64,000 nucleotides of DNA from Pseudarthrobacter oxydans (GCF_034258515.1 NZ_CP139438.1:3224001-3288000), one strand, 5' to 3'. Positions 51,196 to 59,725 are shown, counted from the first letter of the stretch. A program made the numbers and translations. The notes: generated by a model from the sequence alone, not told the origin.

Positions 51196-51621
51196 TCAGG
51201 CGTCCGGGATCTGGGTTCCGTCCTGGGGGCCGGCCTGCCTGCCGGCCGTTGCAGCGGCTTCTTCCCGCTGGCGTGCCACATGGGCATGGACTTCCTCCAT
51301 GTCCAGCGCCTTCACGGCATCCACCACCTGTTCGAGCTGCTGGGCGTTCAGCGCACCGGGCTGCGAGAACACCAGCACCTTTTCGCGGAAGGCCATCAGG
51401 GTGGGGATGGACGAGATGCCTGCCTCGGCGGCCAGCTGCTGCTCCGCCTCCGTGTCCACCTTGGTGAAGAGGACATCCGGGTGCTTCTCCGAGACCGCTG
51501 AGTACGTAGGCCCGAACTGCTTGCAGGGGCCGCACCATTCCGCCCAGAAATCCACCAGGACAATGTCGTTGCCTTCGATGGTGGATGCGAACTGTTCACC
51601 TGTGATGTCAAGGGTAGCCAT
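51196..51621 (-). CDS. trxA: thioredoxin
   Basis: The 141-residue protein has the active site WCGPCKQF (Cys30, Cys33) in VLVDFWAEWCGPCKQFGPTY, the cis-Pro in ISSIPTLMAFREKV and a normal thioredoxin length of about 107 plus a polar tail (about 108-141) with no known motif. Thioredoxin reduces disulfides with electrons from thioredoxin reductase in the cytoplasm. The tail rich in Ala, Gln and Gly is not typical and may be disordered. The ATG has TACCGT six bases upstream. Confidence 0.94.
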   Translation of the reverse strand: MATLDITGEQFASTIEGNDIVLVDFWAEWCGPCKQFGPTYSAVSEKHPDVLFTKVDTEAEQQLAAEAGISSIPTLMAFREKVLVFSQPGALNAQQLEQVVDAVKALDMEEVHAHVARQREEAAATAGRQAGPQDGTQIPDA

Positions 51622-51627
51622 GTGTCA

Positions 51628-51633
51628 ACGGTA
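51628..51633 (-). promoter_or_regulatory. -10 box (TACCGT) for trxA
   Basis: Minus-strand TACCGT, six bases and then the trxA ATG. Confidence 0.45.
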
Positions 51634-51780
51634 CGCGTGATGCCCGGGCCTGTCCTGTTCAGGGAGCCCTTGTTCGCTCCGCGCGTGATCGGGAATAACC
51701 GGGCGCCCTCCATGTACACGGCCGCCCGCGGAGCCTAGTCTGGGGGTCACCAGCCGCTGTGTTCGCGTCCAGGAGGGCTC

Positions 51781-52704
51781 ATGGCCACCGCTGTTTCCGC
51801 CCGGTCCCTGACCAAGAGGTTCGGCCGCAGGGAAGTGCTGCACGGCATTGATTTCGAGGTGGAGACCGGAACGGTGTTCGGCGTGATCGGACCCAACGGC
51901 GCCGGCAAGACCACCACCATGCGCTGCCTGCTGGACATCATCCGGCCCAGCGGGGGCGAGATCCGCGTCCTCGGCATTGATCCGCGGCGGGGCGGACCCG
52001 GGCTTCGCCGCCGCATCGGCTACCTGCCCGGAGAGTTGTTCCTCGAAGGCCGGGTGACGGGCCGCAAGCTGCTGGCGCACTACCAGGCCATCAGCGGGCC
52101 CGTTCCGCCGGGGCGCATTGACTGGCTCGCCGAGCGGCTGGGGCTGGACCTCGACCGCCACACGCGCCAGCTGTCGAAGGGCAACAAACAGAAGCTCGGG
52201 CTGGTCCAGGCGTTTATGCACCAGCCGGAACTGCTGGTCCTCGATGAACCCACGAGCGGCCTGGATCCGCTGGTCCAGCAGGAGTTCCACGCGATGGTGC
52301 GGGAGGCGAAACACCGCGGACAGACCATCTTCCTCAGCTCCCACGTCCTGAGCGAGGTGCAGCAGACGGCGGACACGGTGGCCATCCTCCGCGATGGCCG
52401 GATCATCACCGTCGAGTCGGTCGAAGGGCTGCGCGAAGGGGCCGTGCGCCACGTCCGCTTCACCACGCACGGCATCCCGGCGTCCGACGCCGTGGCGCTG
52501 CTGTCGGGGGTGCCCGGCATCGGACAAGTGGAGGTGCTTGAGGCGGACGGCAGCGTGACGCTGTCCGCTGTACTGGAGGGCGCCATCCAGCCGCTGGTCA
52601 GGATGCTGGGTTCCCTTGAGCTGACGGACCTGGTGCTCGATGAGCCTGACCTGGAGGAAGCCGTGCTCAAGATGTACTCAGGCCAGCCGGAGGACGCGCG
52701 GTGA
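51781..52704 (+). CDS. ABC transporter ATP-binding protein (ABC-2 exporter type)
   Basis: The 307-residue ATPase has the Walker A GVIGPNGAGKTTTMRCLLDI (about 38-57), the signature RQLSKGNKQKLGLVQAFMHQ (LSKGN variant), Walker B LLVLDEPTSGLDPLVQQEF, and the H-loop FLSSHVLSEVQQT. The C-terminal domain (about 220-307) matches exporter ATPases of the CcmA group. It overlaps the permease by four bases (GTGA), forming a two-gene exporter. The cargo is unknown; related systems move drugs, lipids or peptides. Confidence 0.94.
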   Translation: MATAVSARSLTKRFGRREVLHGIDFEVETGTVFGVIGPNGAGKTTTMRCLLDIIRPSGGEIRVLGIDPRRGGPGLRRRIGYLPGELFLEGRVTGRKLLAHYQAISGPVPPGRIDWLAERLGLDLDRHTRQLSKGNKQKLGLVQAFMHQPELLVLDEPTSGLDPLVQQEFHAMVREAKHRGQTIFLSSHVLSEVQQTADTVAILRDGRIITVESVEGLREGAVRHVRFTTHGIPASDAVALLSGVPGIGQVEVLEADGSVTLSAVLEGAIQPLVRMLGSLELTDLVLDEPDLEEAVLKMYSGQPEDAR

Positions 52705-53498
52705 CAACACTTCCCTTGTTCCGCCGCGCCTTCCTCGACACGTGGCGCTCCACCCTGGGCTGGGCGGCCGGACTGGCCGCAGCCTGTTTCCTCTACCTCC
52801 CGCTGTACCCGTCCCTCGGCGGCAGCGCGGAAATGCAGGACATGGTCAACGCTCTCCCCCCGGAGATGACAAAGGCGCTGAACTATGACCAGATCGCCAC
52901 TGGACCCGGCTACGCACAGGCCACCCTGTACGGACTCCTTGGCTTCATGCTGATGACCATAGCCTCTGTCGCCTGGGGCGCCGCGGCCGTGGGCGGGGAC
53001 GAGGAATCGGGTCAGCTGGAACTGACCCTGGCCCACGGTGTGACCCGCGGCCAGGTGGTACTGGAGCGGGCGCTGGCACTGTTCCTGCGCGTGGTCCTGC
53101 TTGCTGCCCTGGTCTGTGCGCTCGTCTGGCTGCTGAACGGGCCCGCGCAGCTGGATATCAAGCTGGACAATCTGCTGGGTGCCACCGTCCTGTTTGCCGG
53201 GCTGGCGCTCCTCAGCGGAACGGCTGCCCTGTGCGTCGGCACTGTCACGGGCCGGCGGACCTATGGACTGGCCGCGGGCGCCACCGTGGCCGTGCTCGGT
53301 TACGTGTTCAACGCCGTGGGGCGCCAGAGCAAGGAGGTGGAGTGGCTGCTGGAGCTGAGCCCCTACCACTGGGCGTACGGCAATTCGCCGGTGGCCAACG
53401 GGGCGGACTGGGCGGCGGCAGCGTGGCTGTGGGGCATTTCGGCGGCACTCGTTGCGGTGGCCGCCGTCGCACTGGAACGGCGGGACGTGGGCGCTTAG
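52701..53498 (+). CDS. ABC-2 type permease
   Basis: The 265-residue protein has six predicted helices with a large outside loop after the first helix (residues about 42-70). Segments include GWAAGLAAACFLYLPLYPSL, LYGLLGFMLMTIASVAWGAA, LRVVLLAALVCALVWLL and WLWGISAALVAVAAVALE. The EESGQLELTLAHGVTRGQVV coupling stretch between helices 2 and 3 is typical. It is coupled to the ATPase gene by a GTGA overlap and ends three bases before the convergent thioesterase stop. Confidence 0.9.
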   Translation: MTTLPLFRRAFLDTWRSTLGWAAGLAAACFLYLPLYPSLGGSAEMQDMVNALPPEMTKALNYDQIATGPGYAQATLYGLLGFMLMTIASVAWGAAAVGGDEESGQLELTLAHGVTRGQVVLERALALFLRVVLLAALVCALVWLLNGPAQLDIKLDNLLGATVLFAGLALLSGTAALCVGTVTGRRTYGLAAGATVAVLGYVFNAVGRQSKEVEWLLELSPYHWAYGNSPVANGADWAAAAWLWGISAALVAVAAVALERRDVGA

Positions 53499-53501
53499 GC
53501 G

Positions 53502-54050
53502 CTACGCTTCCCAGTCATGCGGCGCCGGCGTCCTGCTGCCAGGCAGCGCACTGGACGCCCGCCACTCGTGGATCCAGTCGGGGAGGACCAGGTCCGCAGG
53601 CGGCTCGCCGAACTCGCGCAGGATCTCCTCCTGGCTGACCGGCCGGCCCTTGGCCACCAGCCGGGTGGCGATGTACGCGCGGGCGTAGACCTCGCCGTCG
53701 GCCACCATGCGCTGCTCGAAGAAGATCGCCTTGGCATCCAGCCCGATGATACGGGTCTCGATGGTGTAGTGCTGCCACAGCTGGAGGGACTTCCGGAAGG
53801 CGATGGTCTCCGCGGCCACCACGGGGCCCCATCCGCGCCGGCGCATCCGCTTCCAGACTCCGCTGCGCACCATGAGGTCGAACCGGCCCAGGTCCATGAG
53901 GGACAGGTACATGCCGTTGTTGACATGCAGGGCGATATCGATGTCCGTGGGCAGCACCCGCAGCGGGAGTGAGGCACTGTCCCAGACCGTCACCGGCGGG
54001 CGGCGCGAGGATCGGAAGAGCATCAGGAGGGTTCTCAGGAGCAGGTGCAT
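53502..54050 (-). CDS. hot-dog acyl-CoA thioesterase (4HBT/THEM6-like)
   Basis: The 182-residue protein has RVLPTDIDIALHVNNGMYLS (about 31-50), the 4-hydroxybenzoyl-CoA thioesterase motif with the catalytic Asp region, LMDLGRFDLMVRSG, and IETRIIGLDAKAIFFEQRMV. The N-terminal hydrophobic stretch (MHLLLRTLLMLFRSS) may associate with membrane. The substrate is probably a fatty acyl or aromatic acyl-CoA. The ATG has TAGCAT six bases upstream. It is divergent from the potassium channel gene. Confidence 0.88.
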   Translation of the reverse strand: MHLLLRTLLMLFRSSRRPPVTVWDSASLPLRVLPTDIDIALHVNNGMYLSLMDLGRFDLMVRSGVWKRMRRRGWGPVVAAETIAFRKSLQLWQHYTIETRIIGLDAKAIFFEQRMVADGEVYARAYIATRLVAKGRPVSQEEILREFGEPPADLVLPDWIHEWRASSALPGSRTPAPHDWEA

Positions 54051-54056
54051 CCCCTT

Positions 54057-54062
54057 ATGCTA
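54057..54062 (-). promoter_or_regulatory. -10 box (TAGCAT) for the thioesterase
   Basis: Minus-strand TAGCAT, six bases and then ATG at 54050. Confidence 0.45.
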
Positions 54063-54107
54063 CCCGCCAGTAACATGCATGGCCGCAGCCGGCGGTGGAG
54101 CTGTTAG

Positions 54108-54113
54108 TAGGAT
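54108..54113 (+). promoter_or_regulatory. -10 box (TAGGAT) for the potassium channel
   Basis: TAGGAT, seven bases and then ATG at 54121, with no Shine-Dalgarno. Confidence 0.5.
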
Positions 54114-54120
54114 TTCCTGC

Positions 54121-54852
54121 ATGACCCAACAACGCTACCGGGACCTGGCGGACTGGCCGCTGACGGTGACTGCGCTCGTCTTCCTGGGAGCGTACGCATG
54201 GCAGGTGATTGGCAGGCTGGAGGGCAGTGCGGCCATCTGGCTCGAGGCAGTCATGTGGGCGACATGGGGCATCTTCGTGGTGGACTACCTGGCAAACCTG
54301 TGGCTCGCGGGCGACCGCAGCACCTGGTTCATCCGGAACCTGCATGAACTGGTGATTGTGGCCCTGCCGTTCTTCCGGCCGCTGCGCCTCCTCCGCCTGG
54401 TGACGCTCCTGTCCGTGCTGCACCGGACGCTGGGCGACACGCTCAGGGGACGCGTGGTCACCTACGTGGTGGGCTCGGCCACGATGCTGGTGTTCGTTGG
54501 AGCCCTCGCAGTCCTGGATGCGGAGCAGTCCGCACCGGACGCGAAGATCATTACCTTCGGCGATGCCCTTTGGTGGGCCATGACCACCATCACCACCGTG
54601 GGTTACGGCGACATGTACCCGGTGACGCCGATCGGCCGCATGGTGGCGGCTGCGTTGATGATGAGCGGCATTGCCGTCCTGGGTGTGGTGACGGCGTCCA
54701 TTGCGTCGTGGCTGGTCCAGCGGGTGGAGGATACCGCCGAGGCTGTGTCCGAGGCGGAGGAGCCGGTCCGTGCCGAAATGGCGGGGCTCGTGGCGGAAAT
54801 TGCCGCGCTCCGGGCCGAGATCGCCGAGATGCAGGAGCGGCGCACGCCGTAG
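54121..54852 (+). CDS. voltage-gated-type potassium channel
   Basis: The 243-residue protein has six helices plus a pore loop with the selectivity filter TTVGYGDMYPVTPIGRM (about 159-175). The fourth segment has spaced basic residues (FFRPLRLLRLVTLLSVLHRT), like the voltage sensor of six-helix channels. A C-terminal coiled coil (about 205-243, heptads EMAGLVAEIAALRAEIAEM) likely tetramerises. It is divergent from the thioesterase gene, and its start appears leaderless. Potassium selectivity is inferred from the filter. Confidence 0.93.
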   Translation: MTQQRYRDLADWPLTVTALVFLGAYAWQVIGRLEGSAAIWLEAVMWATWGIFVVDYLANLWLAGDRSTWFIRNLHELVIVALPFFRPLRLLRLVTLLSVLHRTLGDTLRGRVVTYVVGSATMLVFVGALAVLDAEQSAPDAKIITFGDALWWAMTTITTVGYGDMYPVTPIGRMVAAALMMSGIAVLGVVTASIASWLVQRVEDTAEAVSEAEEPVRAEMAGLVAEIAALRAEIAEMQERRTP

Positions 54853-55210
54853 TCCGCCCGGCTGCGGGCAAGTATCGGGTTGCCGGCGGTTGAGTAGTCG
54901 GTGCCGCGTTATCGGGTATCCCGCGCAAATATTCGGGTATTTCCTACTGGTGCCGCCCGCCGTGCTCCCTTCCTAGACTCGGGATTCCTAGGACCTGACA
55001 CGTGCGGGCGGGTCCCCCGGGCTGGCTTCCCGGGGGTCCTGCCTCCTCACGGGGCCTCCGTATTTTCTGGGTATGCGGACGCTCCATCACGCGCCTTTTT
55101 GTGCAGCCCGGCAACAGCTGGGGGCGGCCGGGCGCATATTTCCTAAATCCGTCCTGCCTGCTGAAGCGCACAGCGCCAGCCTGCCTGGACCGAACCCGGA
55201 TGGGCTACCC
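54853..55210 (+). promoter_or_regulatory. long leader region before the LysM gene
   Basis: This 358-base stretch holds direct repeats of TATCGGGT (54873-54880 and 54910-54917) and a related TTCGGGT near 54932. Hairpins CCCCCGGG/CCCGGGGG near 55015-55040 and GCCCGGC/GCCGGGC near 55107-55136 follow. Its position suits a cell-wall gene leader, but no known riboswitch consensus was found. Confidence 0.4.
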
Positions 55211-56179
55211 ATGAACCAGCCATACCTCTCCACTCCCGAAGGCCCCAGCAGGAGCTTTGCCACCGATGAACCCCGCACCGACCTCACCGGCGTGCGGCCG
55301 GCCATCAGCAACAAGCTGTGGGCCGGCATGGCCACTGCCGCTGTGGTGGCCGCCGTCGGCGTCGGTGCCCTGGCGGCGCCTCCCGCGTCGCTGACCCAAA
55401 GCACGACGGCGATCGGCCAGGTTGCCGGAGCCGCGGCACCTGAAGTGCCGGCCGCCGCAGCGGAAGCTGTTTCGGCGGCAGAAGCGCCAGCCCCGGAAGC
55501 GGAAGCTCCGGCGCCCGCGGTTCCCGAAACTGCGCCACCGGCTGAACCGGCACCTGCCCCTGCTCCGGCGCCCGCCCCTGAACCCGCGCCTGCGGGTGAT
55601 CCGAACGTCTACACCGTGGTGCCCGGAGATACTGTCGGGGCCATCGCGGCCAGTCACGGCGTGGACATGAACGCGATGCTCGCCGCCAACGGCCTCGGCC
55701 CGTTCAGCATCATTTACCCGGGCCAGACGCTGGTCCTGACCGGCCCGCCTGTTGCGGCGCCGGCGGCCCCCGCTTCCGCCCCCGTTGCGGCGTCCGTTCC
55801 CGCCCCGGCACCCGCAGCCGCCGCTCCGGCACCTGTCTTTGCCGCACCCGCGGTCCGCACCATTTATGTGGCGGGCGCCGGCGGCCAGGCCATGGTGGAC
55901 GCCTGCATCGGTCCCATCCACTACACCCCCAATGACGGCTATTCGCTCTTCATCACGGAGCACGATTTCTGCGGCGGCTGGGCACGTTTCTCCGGCATTG
56001 GGGTGGGCGAGACGGTCAGCGTCCCGGGCTATGGAACGTACACGGTTTCGGCACGGGGACAGGTGCCCAACCCGGGAACCACCAACGACGTGATTGCGGT
56101 CTTCGGCGGCTTCCCCCGGGCCATCCTGCAGACCTGCATCCCCGGCACCAGCCAGATGCTCCTGATCGCGCTGAACTGA
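55211..56179 (+). CDS. LysM protein with sortase-like C-terminal domain
   Basis: The 322-residue exported protein has a membrane helix or signal (about 36-60, WAGMATAAVVAAVGVGALAA), an Ala/Pro/Glu-rich spacer, a LysM domain (YTVVPGDTVGAIAASHGVDM, about 133-176) for peptidoglycan binding, a second Pro/Ala spacer and a C-terminal 100-residue domain. That domain has ITEHDFCGGWARFSGIGVGE and ends ILQTCIPGTSQMLLIAL, like a class E/F sortase with its His (251) and Cys (309), but the usual Arg is replaced. ATG 55211 is at the homology start. It probably acts at the cell wall; activity is unproven. Confidence 0.75.
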   Translation: MNQPYLSTPEGPSRSFATDEPRTDLTGVRPAISNKLWAGMATAAVVAAVGVGALAAPPASLTQSTTAIGQVAGAAAPEVPAAAAEAVSAAEAPAPEAEAPAPAVPETAPPAEPAPAPAPAPAPEPAPAGDPNVYTVVPGDTVGAIAASHGVDMNAMLAANGLGPFSIIYPGQTLVLTGPPVAAPAAPASAPVAASVPAPAPAAAAPAPVFAAPAVRTIYVAGAGGQAMVDACIGPIHYTPNDGYSLFITEHDFCGGWARFSGIGVGETVSVPGYGTYTVSARGQVPNPGTTNDVIAVFGGFPRAILQTCIPGTSQMLLIALN

Positions 56180-56202
56180 CTGCCAAGGTTGCCCTGGCAT
56201 AG

Positions 56203-56247
56203 CTTGTCCGCGGTCCCTGGCCTTCAAGGCAGGGAGCCGCGGACAAG
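56203..56247. terminator. hairpin between LysM and CBS-domain genes
   Basis: CTTGTCCGCGG (56203-56213) and CCGCGGACAAG (56237-56247) with TCCCTG/CAGGGA inside form a long stem with one bulge, between convergent genes. Confidence 0.82.
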
Positions 56248-56275
56248 GGCATGAACTGCGCCAGGAAGACCCCGG

Positions 56276-56707
56276 CTATGCGTTCATCCGCTTGCGCTCC
56301 GAGATATGCTCCACCAGTTCGCCCACGCGCTGTTCCGAGTAGTTGCGGGCGATGTCCCCCTGGCTGATGATGCCAACCAGCTTGTGGTCGGCAATCACGG
56401 GGAGCCGGCGGACCTGGTGTGTTTCCATCATTTCAATGGCGGCGTCAACGTTCGCGTCGGCATCGATCCAGTACGGCTTGCCCGAGGCGAGTTCGCTGGC
56501 CATCATTTCGCGCGGATCACGTCCGGCGGCCACGCACCTGATCACGATGTCACGGTCGGTGATCATGCCATGCAGCTTGCCGTCGTCGCCGCAGATGGGC
56601 AACGATCCGCAGTCCAGGTCCTTCATCATCCGGGCGGCATCTGCCAGGGACTGGTTTTCCTTAATACACTGTGCGTCCGTAGTCATGAATTCACGTACGG
56701 CACTCAT
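56276..56707 (-). CDS. two-CBS-domain protein (Hrp1-like)
   Basis: The 143-residue protein is a CBS pair: VREFMTTDAQCIKENQSLAD and GMITDRDIVIRCVAAGRDPR, then DADANVDAAIEMMETHQVRR and LVGIISQGDIARNYSEQRVG. The size resembles mycobacterial hypoxic-response Hrp1 and many stand-alone CBS proteins that bind adenine nucleotides. GGAGGACCA precedes the ATG. No enzyme domain is attached; it probably regulates partners through ligand binding. The 3' end meets the terminator shared with the LysM gene. Confidence 0.9.
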   Translation of the reverse strand: MSAVREFMTTDAQCIKENQSLADAARMMKDLDCGSLPICGDDGKLHGMITDRDIVIRCVAAGRDPREMMASELASGKPYWIDADANVDAAIEMMETHQVRRLPVIADHKLVGIISQGDIARNYSEQRVGELVEHISERKRMNA

Positions 56708-56846
56708 TGGTCCTCCTTCATCGATTGGTATCGACGCAGGGCATCGGGCACATGCGCCGATGCTGCCAGACTACGCCCGGGCCTTGCCGATGTCGACGGC
56801 GGTTTGGCACCGTTCCGGGGCAGCTTCGGCCCCTGGACGGCCCACG

Positions 56847-58445
56847 TCAGTCAGCCGATGCCCGGCTCTTTTGGGCCCGGAACGTGAGGTCCAGCTCCCA
56901 GTCCTGGGGAGCCGTGGGGCCAAGTTGCCAGACGTACTCGTTCTTTAGCTTTGAACCGTCCGATGTGAAGGGGCCGGTGCGCAGCGGATAAAAAGCAATC
57001 GTCGGGAGGCTTGCCTCAGGTGAAGTAAGGATTGCGTTGTTGAAGTCACCGTTCATGCTTCTTAGTCGTTCAAGGATGTATGTCCGGTAGGAAGCTGCCT
57101 CGAAGGTGCCCTCGGTGGTGGCTTTCGAGGTGAGCTGAAGCGCGATGTGAAGCTGCCGGTTTCCCGACGCATCCTCAAAACTGACAAGCCGATGGTTTTC
57201 GACTGCTGACAGAAGGCTCTGGTCACTGCTAAGGACGTCGCGCAATGCATCCGGCGCCACAACTGCTCCGTTGAAGTCGACGGACAGGTCGCTCCTGCCG
57301 TAATGGAAGAGCACGGGCAGATCGAGGAACTGCTGGCGGATGACGTGTTCGAGCCCAAATTCCCGAAGCACAGCGTTGAGCTCACGCACGCGCAGCACGT
57401 GTCCGCGGTCATGAATGTTGTAACGGATCCGCGGGTTGACGTTCTCCTTGCGCACGATCGTGACGACGAGTTCGCCGTCCCCGTTCGTTTCGATGAGGTA
57501 GTCGTACGGGTTGAACTGGAAGATCATCGGGAGCACGCCGTATTCGTCCTGCCGGGTGAGCCGTGACGACAGTTCCGGGTTGGCCGCGATCGCCTGGCGA
57601 AGCTCCACGGTGTAGTCCGTTTCGATGGCTATGTTGATCTCAAGGTCGGACGCACCGTACGAGCCGAAGGCACTGTGGGCGTACTTCGTGATGTGGGCCC
57701 GCATGTTCTCGCTGATGCCCTCGCCGCCGAATGCCGCCACGATATCGTAGTCCTCCCAGATGATCCGCTCGTCGTCGAACAGGGCTTTCAGGAAGGGCGG
57801 ATAGCTAAGGATGATGTAGGTGTAATCCGGGCCGAACTCCAGCATCGTGGCGATTACTTTGTCGCGGTCCGGGCCGATTGATTTGATCATTGTCACGTCT
57901 GTCAGGGAAGTCGTGACGTTCATCCCTGTTGCCCATGCTCCGAGTGAGAAGCAGTTGAGCACGAACGGCTGCTTCCTCAGTGTCTCGGCGGTACGCGAAA
58001 AGCCAACTTGGAGCAGCTGCCTTGTGGCAAGACGTTCGTCGCGGCCACGCACCCAGCTGGTTGGAACACCCGAGCTTCCGGAAGATTCATCGACAACCAC
58101 TCCGTGGCGGGGAAGCACGCCGTCCACGCTGCGGGCAGGAATGGTCCAGCGTTTGATGTAGCTGTCCTTGTCCATCTCCGGCAGCGCGGCGAAGGCCTCC
58201 GCCACCGTCCTGCGTTTAAGGGAAAGCCTTCCACTGACGCCATGCTCGGAGAGGAACTCACGATAAGCAGGGACCCGTTTAGCCGCCATCTCAAAGGTCC
58301 GCCAGGCCCTCCAGCGTCCGGCAGTCCAACGGAAAGGTTCGATGCCCGGCATCAGCAGTATCCGGTGAGTTGAAACCCTTGGCGTAAAGACCCCGACGAA
58401 TCTGTCCATAAGAAAGACGAACGCAAATATGAGCTTCTTATTCAA
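56847..58445 (-). CDS. PaaK/CapK-like adenylate-forming enzyme
   Basis: The 532-residue protein resembles phenylacetate-CoA ligase and F390 synthetase relatives: VVDESSGSSGVPTSWVRGRD (adenylate loop), FSLGAWATGMNVTTSL, AFGGEGISENMRAHITKYAH, FGSYGASDLEINIAIETDY and RIRYNIHDRGHVLRVREL. A hydrophobic N-terminal stretch (LIFAFVFLMDRFVGVF) may anchor it. I chose TTG 58445, because AGGAG lies seven bases upstream and the start overlaps the nitroreductase-like stop; ATG 58472 lacks a ribosome site. The substrate is unknown, possibly an aromatic or fatty acid. Base composition is less GC-rich than in the flanks. Confidence 0.8.
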   Translation of the reverse strand: MNKKLIFAFVFLMDRFVGVFTPRVSTHRILLMPGIEPFRWTAGRWRAWRTFEMAAKRVPAYREFLSEHGVSGRLSLKRRTVAEAFAALPEMDKDSYIKRWTIPARSVDGVLPRHGVVVDESSGSSGVPTSWVRGRDERLATRQLLQVGFSRTAETLRKQPFVLNCFSLGAWATGMNVTTSLTDVTMIKSIGPDRDKVIATMLEFGPDYTYIILSYPPFLKALFDDERIIWEDYDIVAAFGGEGISENMRAHITKYAHSAFGSYGASDLEINIAIETDYTVELRQAIAANPELSSRLTRQDEYGVLPMIFQFNPYDYLIETNGDGELVVTIVRKENVNPRIRYNIHDRGHVLRVRELNAVLREFGLEHVIRQQFLDLPVLFHYGRSDLSVDFNGAVVAPDALRDVLSSDQSLLSAVENHRLVSFEDASGNRQLHIALQLTSKATTEGTFEAASYRTYILERLRSMNGDFNNAILTSPEASLPTIAFYPLRTGPFTSDGSKLKNEYVWQLGPTAPQDWELDLTFRAQKSRASAD

Positions 58446-59574
58446 GGTGTGGCTCCTGTAAGGACATGTCATCGGTGAGCAGCATCGAGGCCGCCGGGCG
58501 GCGGTGAGACTTTGGCGGGGTGTCGCTGTAACCGAACCTGAACAGCATCCACGCCATCCTGTTCGCTGTCTCGTTGATTCCAGCCTTCTCGACGAATTCT
58601 GCGTGAGAAGACGGGTTGGTGATCACAGTGCCAAAGGGGTGGAGGGATACGCCCTTTTCCGAAAAAAAGAGCCATACCTGCATGAACGTGCGCCCGGCTT
58701 CCAGGAAATGGCCCGGCTCCGCGAACGGGCCCTCCAACCATCCAAGCTGCCGCACGCCACGCATTGTGCGTAGATAGACGGCCTTTATGAAACCGCCGAT
58801 GGCTGGGAAGGACCAAAGATTACGGTGCTTCATCGCGAATCGAAGCACCCGGCCGGGAATGATCATGGTCTCCGCGCTGAGACCGTCTGCCCGGGCTGCA
58901 GCCTCGTCCTTCGAAAACCGCAGCCACTCCATGATCTCGGCGTAGACCGCATTATTGCGCAAGTCGGAAAAGAGAGTTTTTTGATTGATCCGCACGAGCG
59001 ATGAAACGGTGCGGCTGTCAGCGGTTGAATGAAATGCGTATCCTTGGCGGGCGGCAATGGAAGAAGCTGCCGTTAAAATCGCCTCATCGACCACCCGCTT
59101 GTCGTACGGCCGGCGCGACGTCCGCCTGGCCCGGAATGCGGCCAAAGCACTTTCGGCCAAGGGCTGGGAATGGGAGTCAGCTGCAGCAGGTTCCAATCGG
59201 ACTGTGCCAATAAGATGCAGCCGGTCCTCGGCAGCGAAATCCATTTCGGAAAGCTCAAGGATTTCCACGGTGCGGTAGCCCCGGGCCGCGGCCACCACGG
59301 ACAGTGACTCCAGGAAGACCCCCGCGCACACGTGGCCGAAAGGGATTCCGAAAGATTCGGCAGGCAGCCCAAGGTCAAGGTCATAATAGACGACTGCCAC
59401 GGTCTCGCTGATCGGCCTCAGCTTTATCGGCTGGGAATTATGCGGCGAGGGATACCAGCGGACCTCCTCGGCGATATCGAGCCAGGGTCCCTCAACATCG
59501 TCAGACATGCCGGCCACCGACAATTTCCCCCCATAAAAATTGCGAATATGTGAGAACACTATCTGCGGCATCAT
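58438..59574 (-). CDS. nitroreductase-like FMN protein (Acg-like)
   Basis: The 378-residue protein has two halves typical of putative two-domain nitroreductases: RWYPSPHNSQPIKLRPI (about 40-56) for flavin contact, and a later ALAAFRARRTSRRPYDKRVV, the R-x-S-x-R segment. Its C-terminal half has EAGRTFMQVWLFFSEKGVSL, LHPFGTVITN and MAWMLFRFGYSDTPPKSHRR, typical of the fold. It probably binds FMN, but no substrate can be inferred. ATG 59574 starts MMPQIVFSH, preceded by GGGCGGA. It is upstream of, and slightly overlaps, the PaaK-like gene in one operon. Its AT-rich stretches stand out. Confidence 0.75.
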   Translation of the reverse strand: MMPQIVFSHIRNFYGGKLSVAGMSDDVEGPWLDIAEEVRWYPSPHNSQPIKLRPISETVAVVYYDLDLGLPAESFGIPFGHVCAGVFLESLSVVAAARGYRTVEILELSEMDFAAEDRLHLIGTVRLEPAAADSHSQPLAESALAAFRARRTSRRPYDKRVVDEAILTAASSIAARQGYAFHSTADSRTVSSLVRINQKTLFSDLRNNAVYAEIMEWLRFSKDEAAARADGLSAETMIIPGRVLRFAMKHRNLWSFPAIGGFIKAVYLRTMRGVRQLGWLEGPFAEPGHFLEAGRTFMQVWLFFSEKGVSLHPFGTVITNPSSHAEFVEKAGINETANRMAWMLFRFGYSDTPPKSHRRPAASMLLTDDMSLQEPHLE

Positions 59575-59683
59575 CAAGATCCGCCCAGATTTGTCACAGG
59601 ATTGGAAAAAGATCGGGCAGCCTGCCCACCTGGCGTGATCCGAAGCCGATCCAGGGCGACGGCCCGCAGCGGCCGGGCATGAC

Positions 59684-59718
59684 AAAGGCCCGTAGTTTCC
59701 AGGAAACTACGGGCCTTT
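59684..59718 (-). terminator. intrinsic terminator after tRNA-Tyr
   Basis: AAAGGCCCGTAGTTTCC and GGAAACTACGGGCCTTT are perfect complements over 17 bp with a minimal loop. It starts eight bases after the tRNA 3' end. Confidence 0.88.
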
Positions 59719-59725
59719 GCTTGGG

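Noticed and set aside
54853-55210. c-di-AMP (ydaO) riboswitch in front of the LysM gene
   Set aside because: The location fits, but the conserved GGGGTGAATC-like and GGGAACC-like parts could not be found in this stretch. A covariance-model search would settle it.
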